DNA of 62,236 nt from Pseudomonadota bacterium (GTDB taxonomy: Bacteria; Myxococcota_A; UBA796; SXON01). Made by a program: the position numbers and the translations under genes. The stretch spans positions 1 through 62,236 of the forward strand of contig JAUXTN010000015.1 of NCBI GenBank assembly GCA_030684355.1, given 5' to 3'. Shown piece by piece: positions 1 to 9,762 of the stretch (the first letter of the stretch is position 1; the number at the start of each line of letters is the position of its first letter). The notes beneath the pieces were generated by a model, which saw only the letters and a program-made list of their open reading frames with translations, was not told the DNA's origin and did no database searches.

Positions 1-134
1 GCCCCTGGCGCCGCAGGCCCCCACCCGAGTGGCCGATCGCGTGCCGGCTCCCCGTGCGCGGTCCCCCCGGTCGCCCCTGGCGCAGGCCCCCACCCGAATG
101 GCCGATCGCGTGCCGGCTCCCCGTGCGCGGTCCC
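1..134. repeat. Two-copy tandem repeat, ~65 bp unit
   Basis: Copy 1 (1-65) and copy 2 (73-134) are nearly identical; both begin GCCCCTGGCG and end in GTGCGCGGTCC. Copy 2 lacks 3 bases and has one G-to-A change. The array may continue beyond the left edge. The rest of 1-244 holds no gene I can support; it lies downstream of the minus-strand lipoprotein. Confidence 0.8.
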
Positions 135-244
135 TCGATTCGCCCACGGCGCGCGCCATTCCCCATCGCGCTGCCCCCTCGGCACGCCCCTCCCAATCAG
201 GACGGGCGATCACCCAGCGACGTCGGGCCCCCGAGTCCGCGGCC

Positions 245-1801
<1,557 letters not shown>

Positions 1802-1954
1802 GGACCCTCCGGACGCCGGGAGCGGCGCGGCAGGCGCGCTATCGCCGAGATCGGGGCCCGTGTCAAGCACCGCCCCGGTCCGCGGGCCCGTCGCGGTGCC
1901 CGCGCCCTCTCCCCGCGCGCCCGCGACGCCCGACCGCGATAGGGGCCGCGCCCG

Positions 1955-3205
1955 ATGCGCGTGCTCCGACCCACCCGCTTTCACCCCCGCGGCGAGGCCG
2001 TCACCGACGAGCCTCATCCGACGCGCGTGTTCGGCGGGATCCCCGGCGAGGAGGCGCGCGTCCGCGTACTCGGCCGCGGCGGGCACACCGACTACGGGGA
2101 GTGGGCCGGCGCGGACACGCCCTCGGCCGACCGGGTGGCCCCGCCCTGCCCGCACTGGCGCCCGTGCGGCGGCTGCCCGTGGATGCATCTCGGGCCGGAC
2201 GCCGCGCGCCGGTGGCGTCGGGCCCTGGTGGTGGACGCCCTCGCGGACGCCGGCGTGACCGCGCGCGTCGAGGCCGTCGTGCCGTGCCCCGACGGCGACA
2301 TGGGCTATCGCCACCTCGCCAAGCTCGTGGCCACCGCGGACGGCGGTGGCGTGCGGCTCGGCGCCCACGGCCGGCACAGCCACGACGTCGTGAGCGTCGC
2401 GGGCTGCGGGGTGCTCGCCCCCGTGCTCCGCGGGTGGACCCAGCTCCGGCTGCCGCTCCCCGAGGGCGTGCTCCGTCACGTGGTCGTGCGTGCCTCGCGC
2501 AGCGACGGCACCGTGCTCGCCACGCTCGTCGCCCACCGCGACACCCCCGAGCTCCGTCGGGTCGCGGCCACGTTGCCCGCGGACGGCGTGTTCCTGCACC
2601 TCAACGACCGTCCCGGCGACGGCATCTTCGCTCCCGGCGCACCCATGGTGCACCTCTCCGGGATGGAGACCCTCCAGGAGCGCGTCGGGGACGTGGTCTT
2701 CGCGGTCGGCCCCGCGGACTTCTTCCAGACCAACCCCGCGACCGCCGCGCGCCTCTGGGCGGACCTCCCGCGCCCCGCCGGCCGGCCGCTCCTCGACCTG
2801 TACTGCGGGGTCGGGGCCGTGGCGCTCCAGCTCGGCCGCGGCGCGAGCGACGTGCTCGGCATCGAGGCCTCCCCCGCGGCGGTGGCCCGGGCGCGCGAGA
2901 ACGCCGCCCACAACGGCATCGCCGCCACCTTCCGCGCGGAGCCCGTCGGCGCGGCGCTCCCCGAGGCGTTCGCGGGGGGGCTCGTCGTCGTGAACCCGCC
3001 CCGGAGCGGGCTCGCCGCCGGGGTGGCCGAACGGATCCTCGCGCTCGGGCCCTCCGAGCTGGTCTACGTCTCCTGCGATCCCCGCACCCTCGCGCGCGAC
3101 CTCGTCGGCTTCCTCGCGGGCGGGCTCCGGCTCCGCCGGGTGACCCCCTACGACATGTTCCCGCAGACCGTGCACGTCGAGACGGTGGCGGTGCTCGGCC
3201 GGTGA
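1955..3205 (+). CDS. rlmD: 23S rRNA (uracil-5-)-methyltransferase, RlmD/RumA family
   Basis: A 416-residue SAM-dependent tRNA/rRNA (uracil-C5)-methyltransferase, acting in the cytoplasm. A likely [4Fe-4S] site is seen as C65-x5-C71-x2-C74 with a later Cys near residue 147. The SAM-binding motif is LDLYCGVGAVALQLG (about 274-288), followed by NPPRSGL (about 348) and the catalytic-cysteine motif YVSCDPRTLARD (about 371-382). The C-terminus ends in the family signature PYDMFPQTVHVE. The N-terminal TRAM part is short. The RlmD versus RlmC/TrmA subtype is inferred from the cysteine pattern. It is divergent from the lipoprotein at 1801 across 153 bp. Confidence 0.88.
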   Translation: MRVLRPTRFHPRGEAVTDEPHPTRVFGGIPGEEARVRVLGRGGHTDYGEWAGADTPSADRVAPPCPHWRPCGGCPWMHLGPDAARRWRRALVVDALADAGVTARVEAVVPCPDGDMGYRHLAKLVATADGGGVRLGAHGRHSHDVVSVAGCGVLAPVLRGWTQLRLPLPEGVLRHVVVRASRSDGTVLATLVAHRDTPELRRVAATLPADGVFLHLNDRPGDGIFAPGAPMVHLSGMETLQERVGDVVFAVGPADFFQTNPATAARLWADLPRPAGRPLLDLYCGVGAVALQLGRGASDVLGIEASPAAVARARENAAHNGIAATFRAEPVGAALPEAFAGGLVVVNPPRSGLAAGVAERILALGPSELVYVSCDPRTLARDLVGFLAGGLRLRRVTPYDMFPQTVHVETVAVLGR

Positions 3206-3259
3206 ATTCGCGGCGAAGCTGGGCACCTCGGCGTGAGACCGCCGCCCCGACGCTAAGCT

Positions 3260-4312
3260 GTGGCCAACCAGAGCTCGCCGATGGACTGCGCCGCCCCCGA
3301 CACCTTCGTGGACGCCGCGGAGTGGCGCGCCGAATCGGGGCTCCCGGCGGACCTGCACGACGCGCTCCTCGCGTTGGATCGGGCCCTGCGCGACGGGGTC
3401 GACACCGGCTGCCCGACGCTCAACACGGACTACATGCCGTTCGTGTACGCGGGCGACTGTGTCACGACAAATGGCTACGCGCTGACGATGGATGGCATCG
3501 CATGGTCGGGCTCGGATCCAAGTTGGTCCGAGGCCGGCGTGCGCTGGTCGGCCACGCTCGCGGCCACCAACGCCGCCGACGGCACCTGGCCGACCGGGAC
3601 GATCACGTTCGAGTCCGTGGACACGAGCTCGGGGAGCGGCAACTACGGCGGCTCGTCGCAGGCGGTGACAGCGAGTTGGGAGCTCGAGGACGCCGGAACC
3701 ACGGCCCTGCCGCTCTCCGGCGCGCTCGACGGCGAGCAGAGCGGAAGCTGGGGCGGCTGCGGCGGCGAGCGGGCGGCGTACACCGGCCGGATCGACACCT
3801 GCGCCTTCGCGAGCGATTGGCAGCGGAGCGGCTATGGTTGGTCACAGGGCGTCTTCGAGACGCACACCTTCGCGGCCGGCACGTGGAGCGCGGAGGTGCG
3901 GCACCTCACCTGTGGCACCCGGGAGGGCGTGCTCGGCGAGCGGCGGGCGCGGCTGGACGAGGCGTGGGGCGAGCTCCCGCGAACGGACGCCGATGGCGAC
4001 GGCTGCGCCGCCGAAGACTGCGACTGCGACGATACCGACGCGTCGATCCACCCCTCCGCGGACGACCCTTCGGACGACGGCGTGGACCGCGACTGCATCG
4101 GCGGGGATGCGGCCTGGTCGGACGATTGCGCCACCGTCGTGGCGCCCTGCGAGGGGGCGGCGGCGGACACGGGCGCGCCAGGCACGTCGCCAGTCGATCC
4201 CCCCGAGGCGACGCCGGTCGCCGACCCGGGCTGCGGGTGCGGCACGTCCGGGCCGTCGGGGCTCGCAGCGTTGCTGATCGCGGCCGCGGCGCTGTTCCGC
4301 CGGGCGCGCTGA
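3260..4312 (+). CDS. MYXO-CTERM-like surface protein without visible signal peptide
   Basis: A 350-residue protein with many cysteines. A MopE-type motif (DADGDG...DCDCDDTDASIHPSADDP) lies at about 250-285. A low-complexity TGAPGTSP linker follows, then a C-terminal tail PGCGCGTSGPSG, a hydrophobic helix and RRAR, matching the MYXO-CTERM sorting signal. A TAA lies just before the GTG start, and neither 3260 nor the internal ATG at 3281 provides a signal peptide, which is unexpected for a protein with this tail. It ends 8 bp from the convergent gene at 4320. Function unknown. Confidence 0.75.
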   Translation: MANQSSPMDCAAPDTFVDAAEWRAESGLPADLHDALLALDRALRDGVDTGCPTLNTDYMPFVYAGDCVTTNGYALTMDGIAWSGSDPSWSEAGVRWSATLAATNAADGTWPTGTITFESVDTSSGSGNYGGSSQAVTASWELEDAGTTALPLSGALDGEQSGSWGGCGGERAAYTGRIDTCAFASDWQRSGYGWSQGVFETHTFAAGTWSAEVRHLTCGTREGVLGERRARLDEAWGELPRTDADGDGCAAEDCDCDDTDASIHPSADDPSDDGVDRDCIGGDAAWSDDCATVVAPCEGAAADTGAPGTSPVDPPEATPVADPGCGCGTSGPSGLAALLIAAAALFRRAR

Positions 4313-4319
4313 CCCCGCG

Positions 4320-5603
4320 CTACGGGACCGCTTTGGGTGCGACCGCTGTGGGTGAGACCGCTGTGGGTGAGACCGCCTGGGAGACAAGCCAGGTTGGTTG
4401 GGTCATCTGCCACCGGAGCCGGATGGCACAGCCGATCCAGGTGCCATAGCCGACGAGCACCCAATGCAGGCTGTTGGGCGCGGAGAACGACGAGCGGGCC
4501 CCGACCAGCTCCACCAGCGCCATGGTCGCGAGCGCCACGCCCCACGAGAGGGCCGCCGGCCCCCGTTGGGCGGGCCAGACGAGCACCCAACCGAGCGCCG
4601 GGAGCAGCACCAGCGCCTCGTGGTAGTGGTGGCTCCCCGCCATCATCGTGCCTCCCCAGGCGACGAGCAGGGCGCCGAGCGCGGTTGCCACGGCGGGATC
4701 CGCCCGACGGCGCCACGTCCACGCGATCGCGAGCACGCTCGGGACGCCGAGCGCGAAGAAGCGCGCCTGCCACACCCGGAGCATCCACATTGGCTCGGTG
4801 CGCTGCCAGATGGGGTTGACCCCCTGGTTCACGAACCCGGCGAAGCGGCGGGCCCACGCCACGAGGTCGAGGGACGGCGCGGACACCGCCACGCCGAGCG
4901 CGAGCAGTGCCCCTACGATCGCGACGGTGCCGAGGTAGCGGCGGCGTCCCAGCGCCGCGGGGAGGAGCACGAGCGGGAAGAGCTTGATGCCGGCGCCGAG
5001 CGCGAGCGCTACCCCGCCGATGCGATCGCGGCCGCGCGCGAGGCCCCACAGCGCGAGCGCGGTGCTCAACACGATGAGGGGCCCGACCTGGCCCGAGGGC
5101 AGCACGGCGCGGGTGGGCCGCACGGTCAGGTGGACCCCGACGAGCGCCAACGTCGCGACCGCGGCATACACGCGCCCGCGCGACGGCGCCGCGTTGACCA
5201 CGAGCACGGCGGCCCCGACGAGCGCGCCGACGCACACGAAGCGGAAGCCCCACGAGGCGTCGGGGTAGGCGATGCCGGCGAAGGGGCGCGCGAGGAGCGC
5301 CGCGGTGGGCGGGTAGTAGGACCGGAACCCCCCCGTGCGGAAGTGGAGGCCCTGCTCCGCGAAGATCCGCTCCAGCACGGCCTCGTCGTTGGGGTCCTCC
5401 CCGGCGGCGAGCGCGTGGCCGCCGAGCCAGAGGGGCAGCAGGTCGACCGCGACGGCGGCGTTCAGGCGCGGGAGCCGCGAGAGCTCCCGGGCAGAGGTCG
5501 CGAGGAAGGCCAGGGCCAGCACCAACGCGAGGACGCCCGCGACGCGGCGCCACGCGGACGGGCGCGGCACGGCGGGGTCGGGGCGCTCCGGGGCGGTGGG
5601 CAT
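4320..5603 (-). CDS. GT87-like (DUF2029) membrane glycosyltransferase
   Basis: A 427-residue multi-pass membrane protein with about ten hydrophobic helices. Features fit the DUF2029/GT87 polyprenol-phosphate-dependent mannosyltransferase family: an extracytoplasmic loop with GGFRSYYPPTAALLARPF after the first helix, PSGQVGPL in mid-protein and GAGIKLFPLVLLP. The acceptor cannot be read from the sequence. The extreme C-terminus is a tandem SPTAV peptide repeat coded by a 15-bp DNA repeat. It is divergent from tex across 100 bp. Confidence 0.75.
   Translation of the reverse strand: MPTAPERPDPAVPRPSAWRRVAGVLALVLALAFLATSARELSRLPRLNAAVAVDLLPLWLGGHALAAGEDPNDEAVLERIFAEQGLHFRTGGFRSYYPPTAALLARPFAGIAYPDASWGFRFVCVGALVGAAVLVVNAAPSRGRVYAAVATLALVGVHLTVRPTRAVLPSGQVGPLIVLSTALALWGLARGRDRIGGVALALGAGIKLFPLVLLPAALGRRRYLGTVAIVGALLALGVAVSAPSLDLVAWARRFAGFVNQGVNPIWQRTEPMWMLRVWQARFFALGVPSVLAIAWTWRRRADPAVATALGALLVAWGGTMMAGSHHYHEALVLLPALGWVLVWPAQRGPAALSWGVALATMALVELVGARSSFSAPNSLHWVLVGYGTWIGCAIRLRWQMTQPTWLVSQAVSPTAVSPTAVAPKAVP
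4326..4385. repeat. 15-bp tandem repeat, four copies
   Basis: Units at 4326, 4341, 4356 and 4371 match GACCGCTGTGGGTGA; the two middle copies are identical and the outer ones degenerate. They code the repeated SPTAV at the C-terminus of the GT87-like protein, so length change would keep the frame. Confidence 0.85.
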
Positions 5604-5703
5604 GGCACCGCCTAACGGGCGGGAGGGGCCGCCGGAGCCGTTGTTCCCGTGCGCGAGCCGGCGCGGCTACCCCCGTGGCGTGCGCGGGTATACCGGGGAG
5701 GGG

Positions 5704-7857
5704 ATGACCCCCTTCGATCCTGTCCCCGGCGTCGCCCGTAGCCTGGCCCTCCCCCCGCGCGGCGTGGCCGCGGTGATCATCCTCCTCGCGGACGGCAACA
5801 CGGTCCCGTTCATCGCGCGCTACCGCAAGGAGTCCACCGGCGGGCTCGACGAGGTGCAGATCGGCGCGGTGGAGACGGCCTGGAAGGCCTCGCTCGCGCT
5901 GGAGAAGCGTCGGGAGGCGATCCGGTCCGCCATCGCGGAGCAGGGGAAGCTCACCCTGGCGCTGAACGACCAGATCCGCGCTTGCGACGACAAGCAGGCG
6001 CTCGAGGACCTGTACCTCCCCTTCAAGCGGAAGCGGAAGACGCGGGCCTCGGTCGCCCGGGAGCGCGGCTTGGAGTCCCTCGCCGAGCGCATCCTCGCGC
6101 AGGCCCCGGGCGGGGACCCCGAGCGGGACGCGGCGCGCTTCCTCGGCCCGGATGTCCCCGACGCCGCCGCGGCGTTGGCGGGCGCGCGGGACATCGTCGC
6201 GGAGGTCGTGAGCGAGCGGCCGGAGCTGCGGGCGACCGCGCGCACGTTGACGATCCAACACGGTCGCCTCACGTCGAAGGCCGTGAAGAAGGCGACCGAC
6301 GGCGAGCGCACGCGGTTCGAGGACTACTACGCCTTCGCCGAGGCGGTCACGAAGGTGGCGCCGCACCGCTACCTCGCGATCCGGCGCGGGGAGACGGAGG
6401 AGGTGCTCCGCGTCGGCATCGCCATCGACGCCGACGCGATGGCCGAGCGCCTCCAGGCCCTGATGCACGTGGCGCCGCGCTCCCCGTGGGCGGGCGAGCT
6501 CCGCGAGGCCGTGCGAGACGGCTACGTCCGGCTCCTCGCCCCCTCCATCGAGAACGAGGTGCGCAGCGGCCTCGACGAGTGGGCCGAGGCCGAGGCCGTC
6601 GGCGTCTTCGGGACCAACCTCCGCAACCTCCTGCTCTCCCCGGCGTATGGCAAGCGCGCCGTGGTCGCGATGGATCCCGGGTTCCGCACGGGCTGCAAGT
6701 GCGCCGCGCTCGGCCCCACCGGCACCTTCCTCGGCGCGGTCACCGTGTTTCCGCACACGACCAGGGACCCCTCCGCCGCCGCCGCCGAGTTGGTCGCCTT
6801 CGTGCGCCGTCACAAGGCCGAAGCCGTGGCGGTGGGGAGCGGCACGGCGGGCCGGGAGACCTTCGACTTCGCCCGCAAGGCCCTCGCGGATGCCAGCCTG
6901 AACGCGGTCTCCGTCGTGACGGTGAGCGAGGTCGGCGCGAGCGTGTACTCCGCGTCCGAGATCGCCCGCGAGGAGTTCCCGGACCTCGATCTCACCGTGC
7001 GCGGCGCGATCTCCATCGGCCGCCGCCTCCAGGACCCGCTCGCCGAGCTGGTGAAGGTGGATCCGAAGTCCCTCGGCGTGGGCCAGTACCAGCACGACGT
7101 GACCGAGGGCCTGCTCGCCGAGCGCCTCGATTCGGTGGTCGCGAGCTGCGTGAACCACGTCGGCGTCGAGCTCGACACCGCCAGCGCGCCGCTGCTCACC
7201 CAGGTCTCCGGCATCGGGCCGACCCTCGCGCGCCGCATCGTGGCGTACCGCGACGAGCACGGCCCGTTCCCGTCGCGGGCGAAGCTCCTCCAGGTGCCCG
7301 GGCTCGGCCCCAAGACCTTCGAGCAGGCCGCCGGCTTCCTGCGCATCCGCGGCGCGGCGCACCCGCTCGACGCCTCGGCCGTCCACCCCGAGCGCTACGC
7401 CCTGGTGGAGCGCATGGCCAAGGACCTCGGCGTGGACGTTCGCCGCCTCGTCGGGGACGCCGCGCTCGTCGCCCGCATCGACGTGCGCCGCTACGTCGGT
7501 GCCGACGTGGGGGAGCCCACCCTGCGTGACATCCTCACGGAGCTGGCCCGGCCCGGGCGGGACCCGCGGGACACGTTCGAGGCGCCCCGCTTCCGCGACG
7601 ACGTGCGCACCCTCGACGATCTCGCGCCCGGCATGGAGCTCGAGGGCATCGTCACCAACGTCACCTCGTTCGGCGCGTTCGTGGACATCGGGGTCCATCA
7701 GGACGGGCTCGTTCACGTCTCCGAGCTGGCCGACCGCTACGTGAAGGACCCCCTCGCCGTCGTGCAGGTCGGCAAGCGTCTCGCGGTGCGGGTCGTGTCC
7801 GTCGACCGCGAGCGCAAGCGGATCGCGCTCTCCGCTCGGGTGAAACCGGTGCATTGA
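5704..7857 (+). CDS. tex: Tex family transcription accessory / RNA-binding protein
   Basis: A 717-residue cytoplasmic nucleic-acid-binding protein. In order: the helical Tex N-terminus with VPFIARYRKE, a YqgF/RNase H-like domain (VVAMDPGFRTGCK), the helix-hairpin-helix part (LTQVSGIGPTLARRIV and LLQVPGLGPKTFEQAAGFL), and a C-terminal S1 domain (EGIVTNVTSFGAFVDIGVHQDGLVH). Length is slightly below the usual 730-780. The ATG at 5704 was chosen because homology begins there; the open frame runs further upstream without family features. Confidence 0.95.
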   Translation: MTPFDPVPGVARSLALPPRGVAAVIILLADGNTVPFIARYRKESTGGLDEVQIGAVETAWKASLALEKRREAIRSAIAEQGKLTLALNDQIRACDDKQALEDLYLPFKRKRKTRASVARERGLESLAERILAQAPGGDPERDAARFLGPDVPDAAAALAGARDIVAEVVSERPELRATARTLTIQHGRLTSKAVKKATDGERTRFEDYYAFAEAVTKVAPHRYLAIRRGETEEVLRVGIAIDADAMAERLQALMHVAPRSPWAGELREAVRDGYVRLLAPSIENEVRSGLDEWAEAEAVGVFGTNLRNLLLSPAYGKRAVVAMDPGFRTGCKCAALGPTGTFLGAVTVFPHTTRDPSAAAAELVAFVRRHKAEAVAVGSGTAGRETFDFARKALADASLNAVSVVTVSEVGASVYSASEIAREEFPDLDLTVRGAISIGRRLQDPLAELVKVDPKSLGVGQYQHDVTEGLLAERLDSVVASCVNHVGVELDTASAPLLTQVSGIGPTLARRIVAYRDEHGPFPSRAKLLQVPGLGPKTFEQAAGFLRIRGAAHPLDASAVHPERYALVERMAKDLGVDVRRLVGDAALVARIDVRRYVGADVGEPTLRDILTELARPGRDPRDTFEAPRFRDDVRTLDDLAPGMELEGIVTNVTSFGAFVDIGVHQDGLVHVSELADRYVKDPLAVVQVGKRLAVRVVSVDRERKRIALSARVKPVH

Positions 7858-7884
7858 GGGTGGCTTCCGGTTTATGGTGGCGCC

Positions 7885-9183
7885 ATGCGCACCCGCGGTT
7901 TGATCCTCGTATTGCTCGCCGGGTGCGACCTCGGCGGCGCTGGCAAGCCCACCGATTCGGGCAGCGACCCGGACGTGCACGTCGGCGACACCGGCCACAA
8001 TGGGCCACAGGAGATCGCCGTGAGCGCGGACTCCGTCGACCTGACCACGCACGTCGGCTGCGACGTGGAGCGGATCGTCACGATCAGGAACGAGGGCGAC
8101 GAGGCGCTCGTCGTCAACGGCGTCACGCTCGAGGCCTCGTCCGAGGAGTTTGTGCTCGACGATTACACGAGCGTCAACGGAGACTTCCCCTGGACCCTGC
8201 CACCCGGGAGCGGGTACGACGTGAGCGTCGGCTACGCCCCGGTCGACGCGGTCGCCGACACGGCGGTCCTCCGGGTGGAGAGCGACGATCCGGTCACCCC
8301 CGTCGCCGAGGTGGCGCTGAGCGGTACCGGCGAGAGCTACACCACCAACCAGGACACCTTCGTGAGCGGGTCCGCCCGCCGCATGGACCTCGTGTTCGCG
8401 CTCGACACCTCCGCGACGATGGAGGCGGATTGGGAGAAGCTCGACGCCGCGATGCCCACCTTCCTCGACGCGCTCGCTGACGCGGACTCCGACTACCAGG
8501 TCGCGGTCGTGACCCAGGACGACGGATGTGTCATCGGCGCGACCCCGTACGTGACGGACGGAACGGATCGGGCGGCGCAGGAGGGAGTGCTCCACGATTG
8601 GATCTTCCACGACGCCCCCGGCACCTGGACGGAGGCAGGCTTCACGCTGCTCGAGGCGGCGCTGTCTCCGGCCAATGTCGGCGGCGGCGGGTGTAACGAA
8701 GGGCTCCTCCGGGAGGACGCGTACCTCGTGGTGGTAGGTGTCACCGACGACGCCGAGCAGTCGACACGGGCCTGGAGCACGTACGTCGCAGGGTTCCAGG
8801 CCATCAAGGCGGATCCGGACACCTTCGTCGCCCACGCCATCGCCGGCGACTACCCCGCGGGGTGCGACGACGCGCTCGGCGGCCTGGGTTGGTACGAGGC
8901 GAGCGTCTCGAGCGGCGGGCTGTTCCTCTCCGTGTGCGAGGCCGACTGGGACGCCCACCTGGCCGCCATCGTGGACGCGCAGCTCGGCACCGCCGGCGTG
9001 TTCGCGCTCTCGAGCTGGCCCGTGCCGTCGAGCCTCGTCGTGACGGTCGACGGCGTGCTCGCGACGACCGGGTGGAGCTATCGGGAGGCCGACCGCAGCG
9101 TCGTGTTCGACGCAGCGTACGTCCCCGCCGAGGGCGCCACGGTGCAGGTGGACTACACCGTGGACGCGGGGTGCGACGAGTAG
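7885..9183 (+). CDS. Lipoprotein with ASPM/HYDIN-like anchor domain and vWA-like domain
   Basis: A 432-residue lipoprotein with signal ILVLLAGC (lipobox LAGC, Cys14). Residues about 40-150 look like an immunoglobulin-like choice-of-anchor D (ASPM/SPD-2/HYDIN-type) domain. Residues about 160-330 begin with MDLVFALDTSATMEAD, which keeps the DxSxT-like start of a von Willebrand A fold. The C-terminal 60 residues (LVVTVDGVLATTGWSYREADRSVVF) resemble the end of the vWA lipoprotein at 60056. Function unknown. Confidence 0.75.
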   Translation: MRTRGLILVLLAGCDLGGAGKPTDSGSDPDVHVGDTGHNGPQEIAVSADSVDLTTHVGCDVERIVTIRNEGDEALVVNGVTLEASSEEFVLDDYTSVNGDFPWTLPPGSGYDVSVGYAPVDAVADTAVLRVESDDPVTPVAEVALSGTGESYTTNQDTFVSGSARRMDLVFALDTSATMEADWEKLDAAMPTFLDALADADSDYQVAVVTQDDGCVIGATPYVTDGTDRAAQEGVLHDWIFHDAPGTWTEAGFTLLEAALSPANVGGGGCNEGLLREDAYLVVVGVTDDAEQSTRAWSTYVAGFQAIKADPDTFVAHAIAGDYPAGCDDALGGLGWYEASVSSGGLFLSVCEADWDAHLAAIVDAQLGTAGVFALSSWPVPSSLVVTVDGVLATTGWSYREADRSVVFDAAYVPAEGATVQVDYTVDAGCDE

Positions 9184-9219
9184 CGAGCCCAGGGCCCGGC
9201 CGATCGGTCCGTTGCGGCC

Positions 9220-9627
9220 CTACTCGCTGGGCTCGCCGCCGCTCTCCGCCCCCGTCGTCGCGCGCGGCACCGGGTAGCGCAAGCCCGCCGCCACCTCGTC
9301 GAGCAGGCCCATGCGCACGAGCCGGGCGCGCACCGAGCCGGACGTGCGGCCGAGCGTGGTGGCGATGGCCGCGGGCTCGTCTCCCCGTGCGAAGCCCTCC
9401 CGGAGCTGCGTCTCCTCGTCCTCGGACCACGCCTGGCCACGGCGGGCCGGGCCGGGGCGCGTGGCCTTGGCGGGCCGCTCGCGGACGGGCGGGGGAGCGG
9501 CAGGCCCGAACGCGGCGAGCTCCGTGACGCCGGGGCCGGTGAGGTGGGGGGTGCCGTCCGGGGTGAGGACGAACGAGAAGCGGTCGGTGCCGACGCGCCA
9601 GGAGACTTCGAGCAGTTCGATGGACAT
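9220..9627 (-). CDS. Small protein with Myb/SANT-like helix-turn-helix
   Basis: A 135-residue cytoplasmic protein. Residues 68-110 (WSEDEETQLREGFARGDEP... ATTLGRTSGSVRARLVRMGL) match the general form of a Myb-like or resolvase-type HTH, and a proline/arginine-rich linker precedes it. The N-terminal 40 residues form a possible small beta domain. It is probably DNA-binding. It lies 135 bp downstream of the methyltransferase/hydrolase frame on the same strand, but no direct link is shown. Confidence 0.55.
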   Translation of the reverse strand: MSIELLEVSWRVGTDRFSFVLTPDGTPHLTGPGVTELAAFGPAAPPPVRERPAKATRPGPARRGQAWSEDEETQLREGFARGDEPAAIATTLGRTSGSVRARLVRMGLLDEVAAGLRYPVPRATTGAESGGEPSE

Positions 9628-9762
9628 GATTGCGACCTCGGGGTGCGCCGGGCCGCCTTGCAGGGCGCGTGCCGAGAATTCGCGAGGTTCGACCGTTGAG
9701 GGTGGCCCGCCGGGTGACGGCGGTCCGACAGCCGCCGACGGACGTTCGTCAGCGACGGGGCG

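Noticed and set aside
3832..8958. A 1,708-codon open frame on the minus strand
   Set aside because: Antisense shadow of Tex and neighbours; His/Arg/Gly-rich with no domain. Typical of high GC. Only its 4320-5603 neighbour frame is a gene.
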